A stretch of DNA of 64,000 nucleotides from Cryptomeria japonica (Eukaryota; Streptophyta; Pinopsida; Cupressales; Cupressaceae), in the NCBI RefSeq assembly GCF_030272615.1, contig NC_081412.1, positions 342,045,870 to 342,109,869 of the forward strand, read 5' to 3'. Below the pieces are notes generated by a model. It was not told where the DNA came from and did no database searches. It was given only the letters and a program-made list of their open reading frames with translations. Below are positions 37,763 to 49,282 of the stretch, one piece after another; the first letter of the stretch is position 1, and each line of letters begins with the position of its first letter. A program made the position numbers and the translations under genes.

Positions 37763-38555
37763 TGTTAGGATTAATGACAGTCCCAAAGATACTGAGAGGG
37801 GGGGGGGGGAATGAATCAGTATCTAACTAGTTAGCCTAATATTTAAACTTATTAAGAACTTTGCATCCCAAAATAGTGTACTGGTAAATAAGAATTAATG
37901 CAGTAAATAGGAACAATAAAGATAGCATAGAAAACACACCATAACGCAAGATGTTTAACGAGGAAACCTGGTGCGGGAAAAACCTCGGTGGGATTTGTGA
38001 CCCACAATATTCACTCACTGGCCAATGAATAAATATTACTTACAATGAGGGGCTTGCACATGCAGGAAGGCCAACTGCCTAGAGCTCACTGCTCAATAAG
38101 AGTCACACTGACTAAAAAAGTGGATTATGAAATCCAATACAATGTACTTCTTTAAATCAGCATCAACTATGCTAAGTTCAGTATCGGTTTAAGCTCATTC
38201 TATAACCAAAACCTTCACTATCAACTATATCTCCTTATACAAAAATATTATCCATATAATCTCTCCATGCATACTTCTTTTCTTACTTCAAAATGACTTA
38301 TAAGATCTCATACATATATATGAGTCTTTTACAATATGCCATGTTGGATTTTACAAAAGATAATTACAATTAAATACAATAAAAAGTTTATTCCTTGTCG
38401 GCTAGGGTGCCCGTATGCATTGTTGCCACTGCCAGTGAAGTGCATGTCGGTGTCGGTAGTTGTCGGTGGCTTATTAGATGAATACCAGTTGGTTACCAGT
38501 TGGTTGCCATCAATGACAACACCAACTATTCTCATAAGAGTGTAGAATGCCAACA
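37763..38555 (-). repeat. 3' LTR of element B
   Basis: 793 bp; on the minus strand TGTTGGCATTCTAC...ATCCTAACA. It holds a run of twelve G (plus strand 37798-37809) next to CTCTCAGTATC and the shared GTGGG / GGTTTTTCCC / GGTTTCCTCGT core (about 37960-38010). Confidence 0.92.
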
Positions 38556-38567
38556 ATCTCCCCCTTT
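38556..38567 (-). other. Polypurine tract of element B
   Basis: AAAGGGGGAGAT on the minus strand directly before TGTTGGC. Identical to the tracts of elements A and C. Confidence 0.9.
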
Positions 38568-38908
38568 GGCATTGATGGCAACACTCATGAGAAAAATCCA
38601 AAAGACTATTTCCAAAAAGTGAAGTCCAAAAAGTTACCAAAAAGATGTGCTCTCCCTGAGCAGATGATCTCCTCTGAATAATCATTTTTCTCTCCACTAC
38701 CCCCCCTTTGACATCAATGACAAAGGTTGTCAAAAATAGTCAAATGAGTACCAGAATTTTACCTCAAGGTTTGTAACCGGTTGGTTACAATCTAAAATAT
38801 GTCTGCCAAAACCAAATTTAGACTTTGCATGAACTTGTTGTTGTCATTTAAGGTTGCCTCAGTCTATTGGATCGTGCTAGTGAGATTATGCATGTGCTCT
38901 TCCGGTGA

Positions 38909-41900
38909 TCACTCTCCTTGACGTAATGCCTTAGAGATTTCATTTCTCAGAGAGATTAGATTGTCCAACTTAGGACCAAGTTTGTACTTAAGTTCTCTGG
39001 CATTAGACTTAATTCATGCCTTCTCTTTCTCAAATTTCTCCAATTTCTCCTCAAAACCTGCTATTTCCTACTCAATAACTAATATAGGTTTGGATGAACC
39101 AATTATGTTATCAGCCATGTCATCTATTTCTTTTTGTACTTTGCTTATCTCCTTTTCTATGTCCTGTGTCAAAAGATGTGGTTTGCATGTTTCTCTGTAT
39201 AGCTATTTGTATTCCAAAATTGTAGTGTTCAATGCTGGTAATAGTGTATTTATGTGTTCTGTGCACTTCTTTATTGTGTCCTCAAAGAATTTATCCTTCT
39301 CCTTTTCAACCTTCTCTTTGAAGGTGTCCTCATTCACCTTATCAACCATTAATACATTGTCAATAATAAATTTGGATAATGTGTCCAATTTACCTAAAGA
39401 ACCCTTTACATGATCTATATTACATTTTGGTGCAATCAATTTAAGAATTGGTATGGTGTCATCAATTACTTTGTAGACCAATGCATTACATTCTGTTATC
39501 TTCTTGATTGAATCCAGGAGTACCTTTGTTACATTAGTAGGTCTGAATTCACTTGATGAAGTGTCGGATGTCTGACCAGTTGCCTTAATTACCTTTGTGC
39601 TTCCAACATTAGTAACCATTTTTCTTGTGTTAACCTTCGGTGGATCAGTCTAACTTTGCATTTCAACTAGTAAAGGTTTATTTGATTGTTTAGGTGTCTC
39701 AGTGATTGTCGGTTTCTCTACCTCAGTATGTACCTCTTCCTCTGTAGGTTTCTCTATATTCTCAACAATCAATGTCTCAGTCTTAGTAGGTTTCTCTGTG
39801 CTAGCATCTATAATTTCAGTATTCTTCCCAGTGTCTAATGGTTGCTCTGTTTATAATGATTTCTCTATTGGGATCTCAACCTCAACAGTCTCTACCGGTT
39901 TTTCAGCAATGTTGCCACTGTCAATAATATCATCCTTAACCTCTGTACTATCCTTATCCACAACAATATTCACTTCCTGAGTGTCCACATTCATGGCGAA
40001 TAGTATTTCAGATTTAGGATTAGTGTTATCATGTGTGACACTTTCAGTGTCAGTAACCAGTGGATCATCAGTATGTATCGGTGTAGTATCCAAAGGTGGT
40101 GGCAAATTGTCAATTATCTTGATGTTCGGTATTCCACCAACTTTACCTTTCCCTTTGTCCTTATCCTTCTGATAAACTTTGAATTTTTTCTTTAGCCTGT
40201 TCATTTCCTCTTGTTTTTCTTTTTCCACAAAAAAGATATCCCATTTATCAACAGTCTCCTCTGCAATCTCATTTACTCTACCTACCATCAAACTTACTTG
40301 TTGGTGACCACTAGCAAAAATGGATCTGTTAGCATCACAAATCAGGTCATCAATCTCCTCTTTTAAGTTAACCGGATGTAGAGCTAGAATTTTTTCAACT
40401 TTAAGGTTCTTATCCAATTCCATCACTGCAATCCTCTTTGCATATAATCTTCTATACAGTTCATTAGGCAAGTCATCCACAACCTCAATTAAGACTTTCT
40501 TTTATATATCTAGATGTAAAATTATACTATTTTCAATGCTTTCCTTGTCTAAATCCTTGAAAGAATTATACAATTTACTCACATTAGACAAATTACCATC
40601 ATCAGTTATTTCATTTAACAAATCATCTAATGAAGGTGTAACCGGTTTTTGTTTCTTATTGGGAGTTAGTTTCTTAGCCGGTTGCCTTACTGCATGTTGT
40701 TTCTTCCTTAAAGTCCTTGTTCTTTTGGGTGGAGGAGAGGGTACTGGTGAAGGTTTTCTCTTCCTTTCAACTCTTTTGAATTCAGCCAGTATCTCATTGT
40801 CAGAAGATGTGCCAACTGGTGAAATGTGTGCCTCCGGTTGCAGTCCTTCCAGTTCACTAGCCGATATACCAGTAATGTTCATAACATTTTCTTTGATTTC
40901 CTTTACCTTCTTTGATGCATTCCTAATATATTTTTCTCTTCTCTTCCTTTGCTTCATTGTTTTCACATCACTTTTAATAGTTTATGCACTGCCAAAAACT
41001 TGTTCTGATGGTTCTCTTGGTGCATCTAACAAAGATTTTGTATAAGTTTCAATAATGTTGAGATCTACTTCATAACCCATTTCAGTTACCCATATAGTCC
41101 TAGGGAGTACAACTTCCATCCATGTTTCATCCTTCTTGATGACAAAACAGATTTATTTGTCATATTTGTCCACTACACTTTGCGGTAGTCTTTCTCTAGT
41201 TTTCATTTTAGCTTGAAAAACTTTAAAGTATTCAGTTATGTTGTTGTCCTTTGCAGTTCCCATGCCAGTAAAAGCTTCCTATAATTGTTTTCCTACCGGT
41301 ATGTCATATCCAAAGTCTTTATGTCCTATACTGGGGATTTCCTTAGTGAAAAATAGCATTAAGCATACTAAAAGATTACCAAAGCGAAGTGTCCCTTTCT
41401 TATCTCCTTTAATCTTTTTCAAATTATCTATGACTTCATCTTTCAACCATTCACACACATCAATCATTGCATTGTTGTTCACCATTTCATAAGCACTATT
41501 AATGCAAAGACTAGAAACTGAATTAAGTTTGTTTTCATGTGTAGTCTTGTAACCTAAAACCATACTTATGAATCTCACATTGATGTCTTTGATGTCATTC
41601 ACTCTTAGTGATCTACTATCTGATGTTGCTCCAGTTAGGGTCATTATTTTGTTTTTAGGAACTTTCTTTTTTTATTCAGGTCTGTTGTCGATTGAGGGTA
41701 AACCAGTTACTGCCCTAATTGCTTGCCGGGTAAATTTGCAGACAGAATCTAACCATAGAAATTCTCCATGTGCCCTAGTTAGGATGATTCTCACTACTTC
41801 TTTTGGAAATTCAAGTATATTCAATATCTCAACAAAACCTAAAGTCTCCACAATCTTGTGCTCATGTTTAACATTGTCATTTTCATCACAAATTACGGTT

Positions 41901-42127
41901 CTAAACATTTTCAACATTTCCTCAGAACCTAATTCTTCAATGTTGCAATGAATATAAATCCTAGGGTCTTCAGCATAAGCTACACCTTTAGGAATTTTTG
42001 AAAATGCCCCTATGGAATCATCTTATTTAGCTACTTCAGGAATTATTTTAAACACAGGTCTAGGGTGTTTTACGTTTTCCACGATAGTAGGGTTTGCAAT
42101 AAAATTGGGAGCAGAAGAAGAAGCCAT
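38909..42127 (-). pseudogene. ORF2 of element B: 1,072-codon unknown protein with stops
   Basis: From ATG 42127 (MASSSAPNF) to TGA 38909 the frame is exactly 1,073 triplets with no frameshift, broken by eleven stop codons (for example after EVAK, after DNRPE and after VGKQL). The N-terminal domain has YIHCNIEELGSEEM, then AHGEFLWLDSVC and AIRAVTGLPS (about 41785-41690), then RFISMVLGYKTTHENKLNSV (about 41575-41520) and FGNLLVCLMLFF. Next come WMEVVLPR and GYEVDLNIIETYTKSLL (about 41115-41040), matching CLMEAVEPR/Q in the other two elements. The C-terminal 500 residues are Lys/Glu/Thr-rich with Pro-rich basic patches (PSPVPSPPPKR) and a coiled coil at the end. No enzyme motif is recognised. 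The AVTGLPS pattern recalls plant mobile domain proteins, but that is only a suggestion. Confidence 0.75.
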
Positions 42128-42430
42128 TTGAAAAATACCTTTAGCTATCTTAGAGTATCTGAATGCTTGAAACAAATCACTTCACACCTTCGCCTTGAAT
42201 GCCTTAGCTCTTTTTTGTGCTCTCTACTAATTTGAATGCTCGATGAATCAAAAGTGAGGGAAATCCGATAATTTTTAATGGAATTTCTCTCAGCAACCGC
42301 ATTAAATGCTCACCAGTTAAGTGAAGACTTAACACATCTGTCGGTAAAGAAAAAATCTATCTTCTCACCATCGACCGAGGGTGATCTGCATGATATTCAA
42401 TTTGCTGCAATACCCCCAAAGGGTTATTTC

Positions 42431-43543
42431 TCAGTTGGATGAAGAATCTCCTTCTGGTGGAGGGTTACTCTGTTCTACCGGTATAGAGATAGTCTCGTCA
42501 ACATTCTGATATGTCTTCCTAATCCATTGTTTTGAAAATTCTTGCTTTACCTCATTTACCTTTTCTTTGCCTTTCAAACTGGATCCTTTATTATTTGTCG
42601 GTGAAGTCTTGCTTCTACAAAAAATTTCAATATGTCCAATTTTGTTACAATCATAACAAGTCACATTATTCTTCTGAATAGCTTTTCCATATCCTATGCC
42701 AGTTTGTGTTCTGCATTGCTTAGATAAGTGCCCAAATCTTCCACAAACATAGCATCTCACATTCATTCTGCAGTTTTCTGAATTATGACCAACTTTGTTG
42801 CATTTGGAACACTGACTGATGGGTAAATTAACGTTTTGATTGTTTCTAGATCTACATTGATTTTCTCTATGACCATACTTGTTATAGTTAAAGCATTTCC
42901 CATTAAATTTATAAGCACTAGGTTGTCTTACCAGTTTACTGTGATCATGATTGTTTGTAGTGCCAGAACTTTCTCCAACTTCAAATCCAAGTCCATTTGT
43001 TTCTCCATTAGGTTTCTGACTTTTTAGCATGTTATCAAATTCCTCTGAACTTTTCTTGAATTTCTCTTTGTGTTGATTTGCAGTAGCTAACTCATTTTCC
43101 AGAATTCCTTTTTGTCTCATAAGCTCAGTTTTATCATGTTGCATGTGAATCAGATCTGTCTTCAACATATCATTTTCATTACTGAGTCTTAGATTTTCAT
43201 TTCTAGCATCATTGAGTCTCCTAGTCAAGTCATCTTCATTCTTCTTCATGTCTTCAATGTCTTTACAAAACCTCATAGTCATATCTTGCATTTCATTCTT
43301 CATAGTACTATTTTCTTGTCTCAACTTGTTCACAAGTTCATTAAGAGTTTCCTTTTCATCATTATCATTTTGCATCTTTTCATGAAGTTCTTTTCTTTTA
43401 TTTCGAGCTATAGTAATATTCTCCTGAAGTCCTTGAATGAATTCCTGTGAAGTCCTCAGATCATCTTCAAGTTTGATATTCTTCAATTTGTCTGCATCAT
43501 AAACTACAAGAGCTCCTTCCAATTGTTTTCTTAAGTTCTCCAT
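42431..43543 (-). CDS. ORF1 of element B: intact coiled-coil zinc-knuckle protein
   Basis: An uninterrupted 370-residue frame, start ATG 43543, about 57 bp after the primer-binding site. Residues 1 to about 175 form a long coiled coil (MENLRKQLEGALVV, then repeated Leu/Glu/Lys heptads). A Gly/Ser linker follows, then four CCHC-type knuckles between about residues 215 and 325: CFNYNKYGHRENQC (second Cys replaced by Tyr), CSKCNKVGHNSENC, CYVCGRFGHLSKQC and CYDCNKIGHIEIFC. The tail is Lys/Ser/Pro-rich. It takes the place of gag and probably binds element RNA, but has no visible Copia UBN2 capsid domain, so particle assembly may rely on another element. It is the only clearly open element protein in the window. 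Confidence 0.8.
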   Translation of the reverse strand: MENLRKQLEGALVVYDADKLKNIKLEDDLRTSQEFIQGLQENITIARNKRKELHEKMQNDNDEKETLNELVNKLRQENSTMKNEMQDMTMRFCKDIEDMKKNEDDLTRRLNDARNENLRLSNENDMLKTDLIHMQHDKTELMRQKGILENELATANQHKEKFKKSSEEFDNMLKSQKPNGETNGLGFEVGESSGTTNNHDHSKLVRQPSAYKFNGKCFNYNKYGHRENQCRSRNNQNVNLPISQCSKCNKVGHNSENCRMNVRCYVCGRFGHLSKQCRTQTGIGYGKAIQKNNVTCYDCNKIGHIEIFCRSKTSPTNNKGSSLKGKEKVNEVKQEFSKQWIRKTYQNVDETISIPVEQSNPPPEGDSSSN

Positions 43544-43600
43544 CTATACCGGTGTCAGAATCTTCCTCAAGCTGATAGGCTTTTGAAAATAGAGGACCAA

Positions 43601-43614
43601 GCTCTGATACCAAT
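43601..43614 (-). other. Primer-binding site of element B
   Basis: On the minus strand ATTGGTATCAGAGC directly follows the LTR end ATAACA. TGGTATCAGAGC is a full match to the common plant Copia initiator tRNA-Met site. Confidence 0.9.
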
Positions 43615-44390
43615 TGTTATGATTAATGACAGTCCCAAAGATACTGAGAGGGGGGGATGAATCAGTATCTAATCGGTTAGCAGAATATTTAAACTTATTA
43701 AGAAATTTGCATCCCAAAATAGTGTATCGGTAAATAAGAATTAATGCAGTAAATAGGAACAATAAAGATAGCATAGAAAACACACCATAACACAAGATGT
43801 TTAACAAGGAAACCCAGTATGGGAAAAACCTCGGTGGGATTTGTGACCCACAATATTCACTCACTGGCCAATGAATAAATATTACTTACAATAAGGAGCC
43901 TGCACATGCAGGAAGGCCAATTGCCTAGAGCTCACTGCTCAATAAGAGTCACACTGACTACAAAAGTGGATTATGAAATCCAATACAATGTACTACTTCA
44001 AATCAGCATCAACTATGCTAAGTTCAGTACTGGTTTAAGCTCATTCCATAACCAAAACCTTCGTTGTCAACTATATCTCCTTATACAAAAATATTATCCA
44101 TATATTCTCTCCATGCATACTTCTTTTCTTACTTCAAAATGACCTATAATATCTCATACATATATATGAGTCTTTTACAATATTCCATGTCGGCTTTTAC
44201 AAAAGATAATTACAATTAAATACAATAAAAAGTTTATTCCCTGTCGGCTGGGGTGTCGGTATGCATTGTTGCCATAGTCGGTGAAGTGCCTGTCGGTGTA
44301 TGTAGATGTTTATTGCCGGTGTCGGTAACTGTCGGTGGCTTATCAGATGAATACCAGCTGGTTGCATTCAATGACAACACCAACTATTCT
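43615..44390 (-). repeat. 5' LTR of element B, outer end truncated
   Basis: 776 bp, matching the 3' LTR except for the missing outermost 23 or so bases: the plus strand runs CACCAACTATTCT and then directly into element C LTR sequence (CTGGGAAAAACC). The G run next to CTCTCAGTATC is about seven long, against twelve in the partner. Confidence 0.9.
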
Positions 44391-45353
44391 CTGGGAAAAA
44401 CCATGGTGAGATGAGACTCACAAGTTAACTATCTGTAGAAATAGGTAACTGGTCGGTTAAGGTCTACAAAGTGCTCTGCTAGGAGCGAATCCTGTTAAAG
44501 ATCCTAAAGCCCTATTAGGAGCTATACCTAGTTAAAAATAGTACCCTATTAGGAGTAACCTCAGTAGAGGATTTGAAACCCAAACTAATGGATCACTTGG
44601 TTAGAGGATTTGTACAACGAATCTTGTTAAAGTTTACCCGGTAAGGGAATTTAACTATTGTAGTGATTAGAAAACAACAGGTGGAATGATCTAGAAATAG
44701 CACATCTTGCATGTATAGATCCTCTTCTGCTCACTCAAAACTGCATCATCGACATACTCTGCAACTCCTTAAATAAATCACATCAACTTATCACTTGTAT
44801 CTCTCACCATAATAATAGTTCATCACAATGTCATTTTATAGACATTAGATTTCATGTTGGCTCAGGAACCTCATCACAATTTCCTAGGTGCAGTGTATCT
44901 AGACAATCTTACATAATAGGTCACAGATTACTACCAAATCTGTCAGTTAGGGATAACTCATCACGACTGGTGATAACTCATCACACAATCAATGAAACCG
45001 GTTGGAACACCGATATCGGTTGAGAGTTAACCTCTTCAACTCATAGACCGATTGTCCTCCATTCTCTTCCTTGTTGATCTCCACAGTATCTCCAAGCCAG
45101 TGTCAGTGAAAATGACCAAAACCAATTGTCATTCCTGCATATACCGGTTGTCAAAATATATCAGTTAGACACCTTCAAAACCGGTTGGACTTCTCTATAA
45201 AAATGATATTGGTTTACATTACAAAGACTTAGGAGTAGTACTAGTTTGTCTTAACTAAGATGACTATGAAAATGTAAACATATGTGTGTGTATATGTGCC
45301 ATCAATGACAACACATAAAGTCATCCATTACAAAAATCATCATCAAGCCAACA
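44391..45353 (-). repeat. 3' LTR of element C, proximal piece
   Basis: Continues the LTR broken at 37762. It corresponds to about 50755-51680 of the intact partner and ends at CCAACA before the polypurine tract. Contains several ACCGGT/ACCGGTT words. Confidence 0.9.
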
Positions 45354-45365
45354 ATCTCCCCCTTT
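45354..45365 (-). other. Polypurine tract of element C
   Basis: AAAGGGGGAGAT on the minus strand, directly before TGTTGGC of the 3' LTR. Confidence 0.9.
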
Positions 45366-45593
45366 GGCATTGATGGCAACACTTAGAAAATTTTATAACT
45401 TTACAACTAATTGTACTTACAAAAATTGTACATACATATTTCTACTCCCCCTTAACAATACATACAAAATTTTCACAACACATACATATTTATACTCCCC
45501 CTTTGACAAAAATGTCAATTTGAAAATTAAAATACATATATATTATATCAAAATTTGCAGCAAAAACTACATATACATAAATATAAGAGTTTT

Positions 45594-48500
45594 TCAAGGA
45601 GTGTTCACTGCAATTTTTAAGAAAATGTCACTGAAAGTAATCTTCATCTAAGTAAAATCATTATCCCATGTTTCCATTAATGTTTTAGTGATCTCAATAG
45701 TTTTCATAACTTGTGCAGCGAATTCTTCCATTTCATCCACTGTGCTCATCTCTGGGGTCGCCAAAACCGCTTCTGCATCCTTGTATGCCTATTGTAAGAT
45801 GTCCACTTTAGGTCTCAACTGGTTCTTTAGTTCTTTCAAGTGTCTGAGTCTCTTAGCCTCTTCAAAATCATAAACATCTAATCGATGTTGCAAAGAATCA
45901 ACTGATTTGCCAAAAGCTAAGGCTGAATCCTATAAAGGTATGTAATCATTACATATCTTCTCAAGTTCCTTTTCTGTCTCTTCTTGCCTCTTCTTCAAAT
46001 TAGAATAGGAAAATGAAACATTAGATGTATAGGCCAAAATCCTTCTTCCAATTTCAACAACAGTTCTCAAAAGATCTTTATTTACAGATAAAGCAATCTT
46101 CCCTTTATCAATATATGTCAATTTTTCTCCCCTCTTCTTTTTGTAGTTCTTTTTAGCTAAGGTCTGTGTAGCTTCTTCAAGGGATTTTAGTTGGTTAGTA
46201 GCATCAACAACCAACTAGTCAAGCTTGTCGATAGGGGTAGACTGATTGCTAGTATCAGTCTCTAGTAGGAGACTTGACAGAATGTCAATAGCAGTTTGTA
46301 AATTTTTTGCTTCTTTTCTCTACTCTTTTAGCCTTTTCTTTTGAGCCCGAGATTGCATCACTGAATCAATCTCCATTAGTTCAAATGCACTCATATTATT
46401 TACATAATAGGTCTTTTAATTCTTATTGAGTCATCCTCATCATCATTTTGTTGCTTCACCTTTTCTTTTTCCTTTTCATTTGTTTTCTCTGCTATCTTCT
46501 CCTCTGTTTTCTCTTTCTCTTCATCCTTTTTCTTTTTAGTTTCCTTCATTTCAACCTCTTTATGTGGTTTCTATTTCTTTTCCTCTCTTTGTTTCTCCTA
46601 TGTAGCTATAGTAACCGGTGGCAGTTGATTTTCAACTTGGTGTTCTTTTTCTAGTGGCAGTTGAATATCCACACTAGGTTCATTAACCAGTGCTTCAGTT
46701 GCTTCTTGTGTATCAGTAATGTCTGGTTGTTGTACAATTTCCTTAATTGGTTCAATGATATTACTAGTGGTATCAATAGTGTCTTGGATTTCTTTGGTAT
46801 CATCTAAAAAGAAAATAACCGGTGGAGAAGTTGTGGCATCTGTATTCTTAATAAGATAGACAACATACAGTGTGATAATATCTTCAGCATCTAGCTCTGG
46901 TGGAGCTCCAGTCTTTGTTTGGTCCGGTTTATTTTTATGATACTTCAATTCGTCATGCATCCTTTGAATGTCTTTAGCTATCTGGTGAGTATCATCTTCA
47001 ACAGATTTAACCTTTTCAACCAATAACTTCAATCTTCTTGACTTAGAATGAAACTGTCCTTTGAAATTATCAAGCAATGCTAATAATTCATCTCTAGGTA
47101 ACTCAAAAAATAATTGAATGAAAACTCTATCAATAATTTCTTGATCCTATTCTACAGCCATTTTCCACTTATTTTCAAGAATAGAATACAAAGAATCAAA
47201 AATGTCCTTTTCAATATCTTGAGGCAACCGATTGTATTGACACATATGGTTGATTACCTCTTGAACAATTTGTTGTTTTTGTCCTTCATTAAATGAATCA
47301 AAATACTCTTTCACATTATCAAACCATTTCCTCCCTAATGTTTTTAATGTCCTCTCAAAATCAGTCATAGGTTTGTATGATGTAACATTAATAGGAGTAC
47401 TTTGCTTTGAGATGTCTCCTACTGGTTTGGATTTCTTACTAGTCAATTTCATCTTCTTTGGTTCGTCTTCAATGTCAGTATCCTCAGGTTTTGCTTGCAT
47501 AATGAGTTGTCTACCTCTCTTTTTTGTTGTAATCTACTTCTTTGTATATACTTTGGGTGTTGGTTCCTTTTTGACTTGAATAATTCTTGTCACCCTTGTA
47601 CTGGTAGTCACTGAAGGTGCTTGCTCAACTTTCTTCTTTTTCTCTTTGGCACTACTAGGTTGACAAGGTGCAATCCTTTCCTGGTAAGTTCCCATTCATT
47701 TATTCTTCTTATCCTTAGGAGATGCCAAAAGGTTGTTGGCATAACCGATTAATAAGTCATAGTTGACTTCATAACTCATTTCTTCCATCTCTTCTTCCCT
47801 AGGTTCAACAGCCTCCATAAGGCAAAAGTTTGTGGTTACTGTAAAATAGATGTCTTTTTCAAAGTGTTTCACCAATTCATGAGGTAGCCTTAGCCTCATG
47901 CTCATCTTCTTTTGAAACTCATTAAAATATATGTTCATGGCAATAGGAAATGTGTTCTTCACAGCTTTAATGTTGTTCTTGATTTGAGTTGTAGCGGGTA
48001 TGTCCTTCAACCATTGAATGTCACCAATTACTGGTAGATAATTCTGAAAATAGAAGAATAGACCAATCAACAATTGACCATACTTTAAATTTTCACTATT
48101 GTCATTCTTGATTGATTTTAGGTTCAACATCAATTGGCTTCTCATTGCCTTGCATAAGTCATAATTTGCATTCTCTACAATCATCCTCTGGGCTGCATGC
48201 ACAGCAGCAGATGGCACACTGTTCATCCTGTTGGAATGGAATATCCTATAACCAATGACCATATTTGAAAATCTGATTGCTTGATCTGCAATGTTGTTGA
48301 CTGATATCGCATGACCGTCAATGGTGGTCTGAGTGCAATCACAGTATCTTTAGAAATTGTCCTCACTTTTGGAACTTCACTGGTTTGCCAAAAACCAGTC
48401 ACTGCATGAATTGCTTCCTTCGTGATTGTTGGCGACCTATCAAGACACATATTCTCTCCATGCACATGACTAAGGATAATCCTAACATGCTCTTACTTAA

Positions 48501-48789
48501 AATATTCAAGAAAATATGATGCATTATGAAAACCCTTTTCATAAACCCTAATGTATTCGGGTTTGATTTTACCGCTCTTATCACACAAAGATTTGAGTTG
48601 TGAATAGATTGACAGTGATCCTAGATCCTCAATTTTACAGTCTATATAACTGGATAAATCACCTTTGATCATAACACCATCAGGAACTTGAGACAATGCA
48701 TTATATGATTCTATTTTATCTGATTCCATAGACTCCATAGCTTCAGCAGTAATCATAACTCTCTCTGCTTGTGCGGACAATGATGCCAT
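45594..48789 (-). pseudogene. ORF2 of element C: unknown protein, frameshifted
   Basis: Start ATG 48789 (MASLSAQAERVM). The conserved N-terminal domain shows CKIEDLGSLSIYSQLK, VHGENMCLDRSPTITKEAIH (about 48465-48410, with an AVTGF-type continuation), then after a frameshift near 48300 MVIGYRIFHSNRMNSVPSAA (48262-48203), YGQLLIGLFFYF, and RLRLPHELVKHFEKDIYF followed by CLMEAVEPR (about 47824). Downstream pieces (47500-47147, 47077-46598, 46214-45930) are Lys/Glu/Thr-rich with stops and at least one more frameshift. It ends near SDIFLKIAV, like the NSYADIFKKI end of element A. Same family as 42127-38909 and 15931-18833; function unknown. Confidence 0.72.
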
Positions 48790-49282
48790 TATAGATAATC
48801 TTGATTTGAGAGAGATTAACAAAAGAATACCTTATTCTCTTCACGTTGATAGGGTTTTCGGTTGACCTCTCAAATGCACACCCATTTTGCCTTCTCTTGT
48901 CTTCGAATCCGATTCAACTTTCGATCCGCAACACAAATCTGTTCACAATCAGCTAACAAGTCTCTTTTTCGCTCTGCAAGTGCTCAAAAACTCTTCTTTG
49001 AATTCAATTAAGGTAAAAGTAACTTAGTAAAACTCTTTTATAAACTTACCCATTGCATTAATTTCACAACCAATAGGGTAACAAACCCTAATATACCACT
49101 TAACAAACTCACCTATACCGATATGTATATAACTGGTTGATAATCTATTAGAAAACCAATAGAAAATAATATCAAGAATTCTCATAATATAACTCGAAAT
49201 GCAAAACTCTCTTACTATACACTCTAAAAGGGGTCTAGAAGTAGATTTACCACTATGCTCCCCTTAGGCTTGTTGAAAATCT

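Larger units (their letters stand above)
37763..44390 (-). mobile_element. Pol-less LTR retrotransposon B (6.6 kb), nested in C
   Basis: Minus-strand element: 5' LTR 43615-44390, primer site 43601-43614, intact ORF1 43543-42431, ORF2 42127-38909, polypurine tract 38556-38567, 3' LTR 37763-38555. It lies within the 3' LTR of element C. The outer end of its 5' LTR lacks the last 23 or so bases present in the 3' LTR, and the target duplication is missing on that side, so a small deletion removed this junction. No reverse transcriptase, integrase or protease motifs. Confidence 0.92.

Noticed and set aside
38961-41951. Several long plus-strand open frames (for example 40320-41045 and 38961-39413)
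   Set aside because: They are antisense to the ORF2 of element B, which shows conserved protein motifs; the plus-strand products are hydrophobic Ser/Phe-rich shadows.
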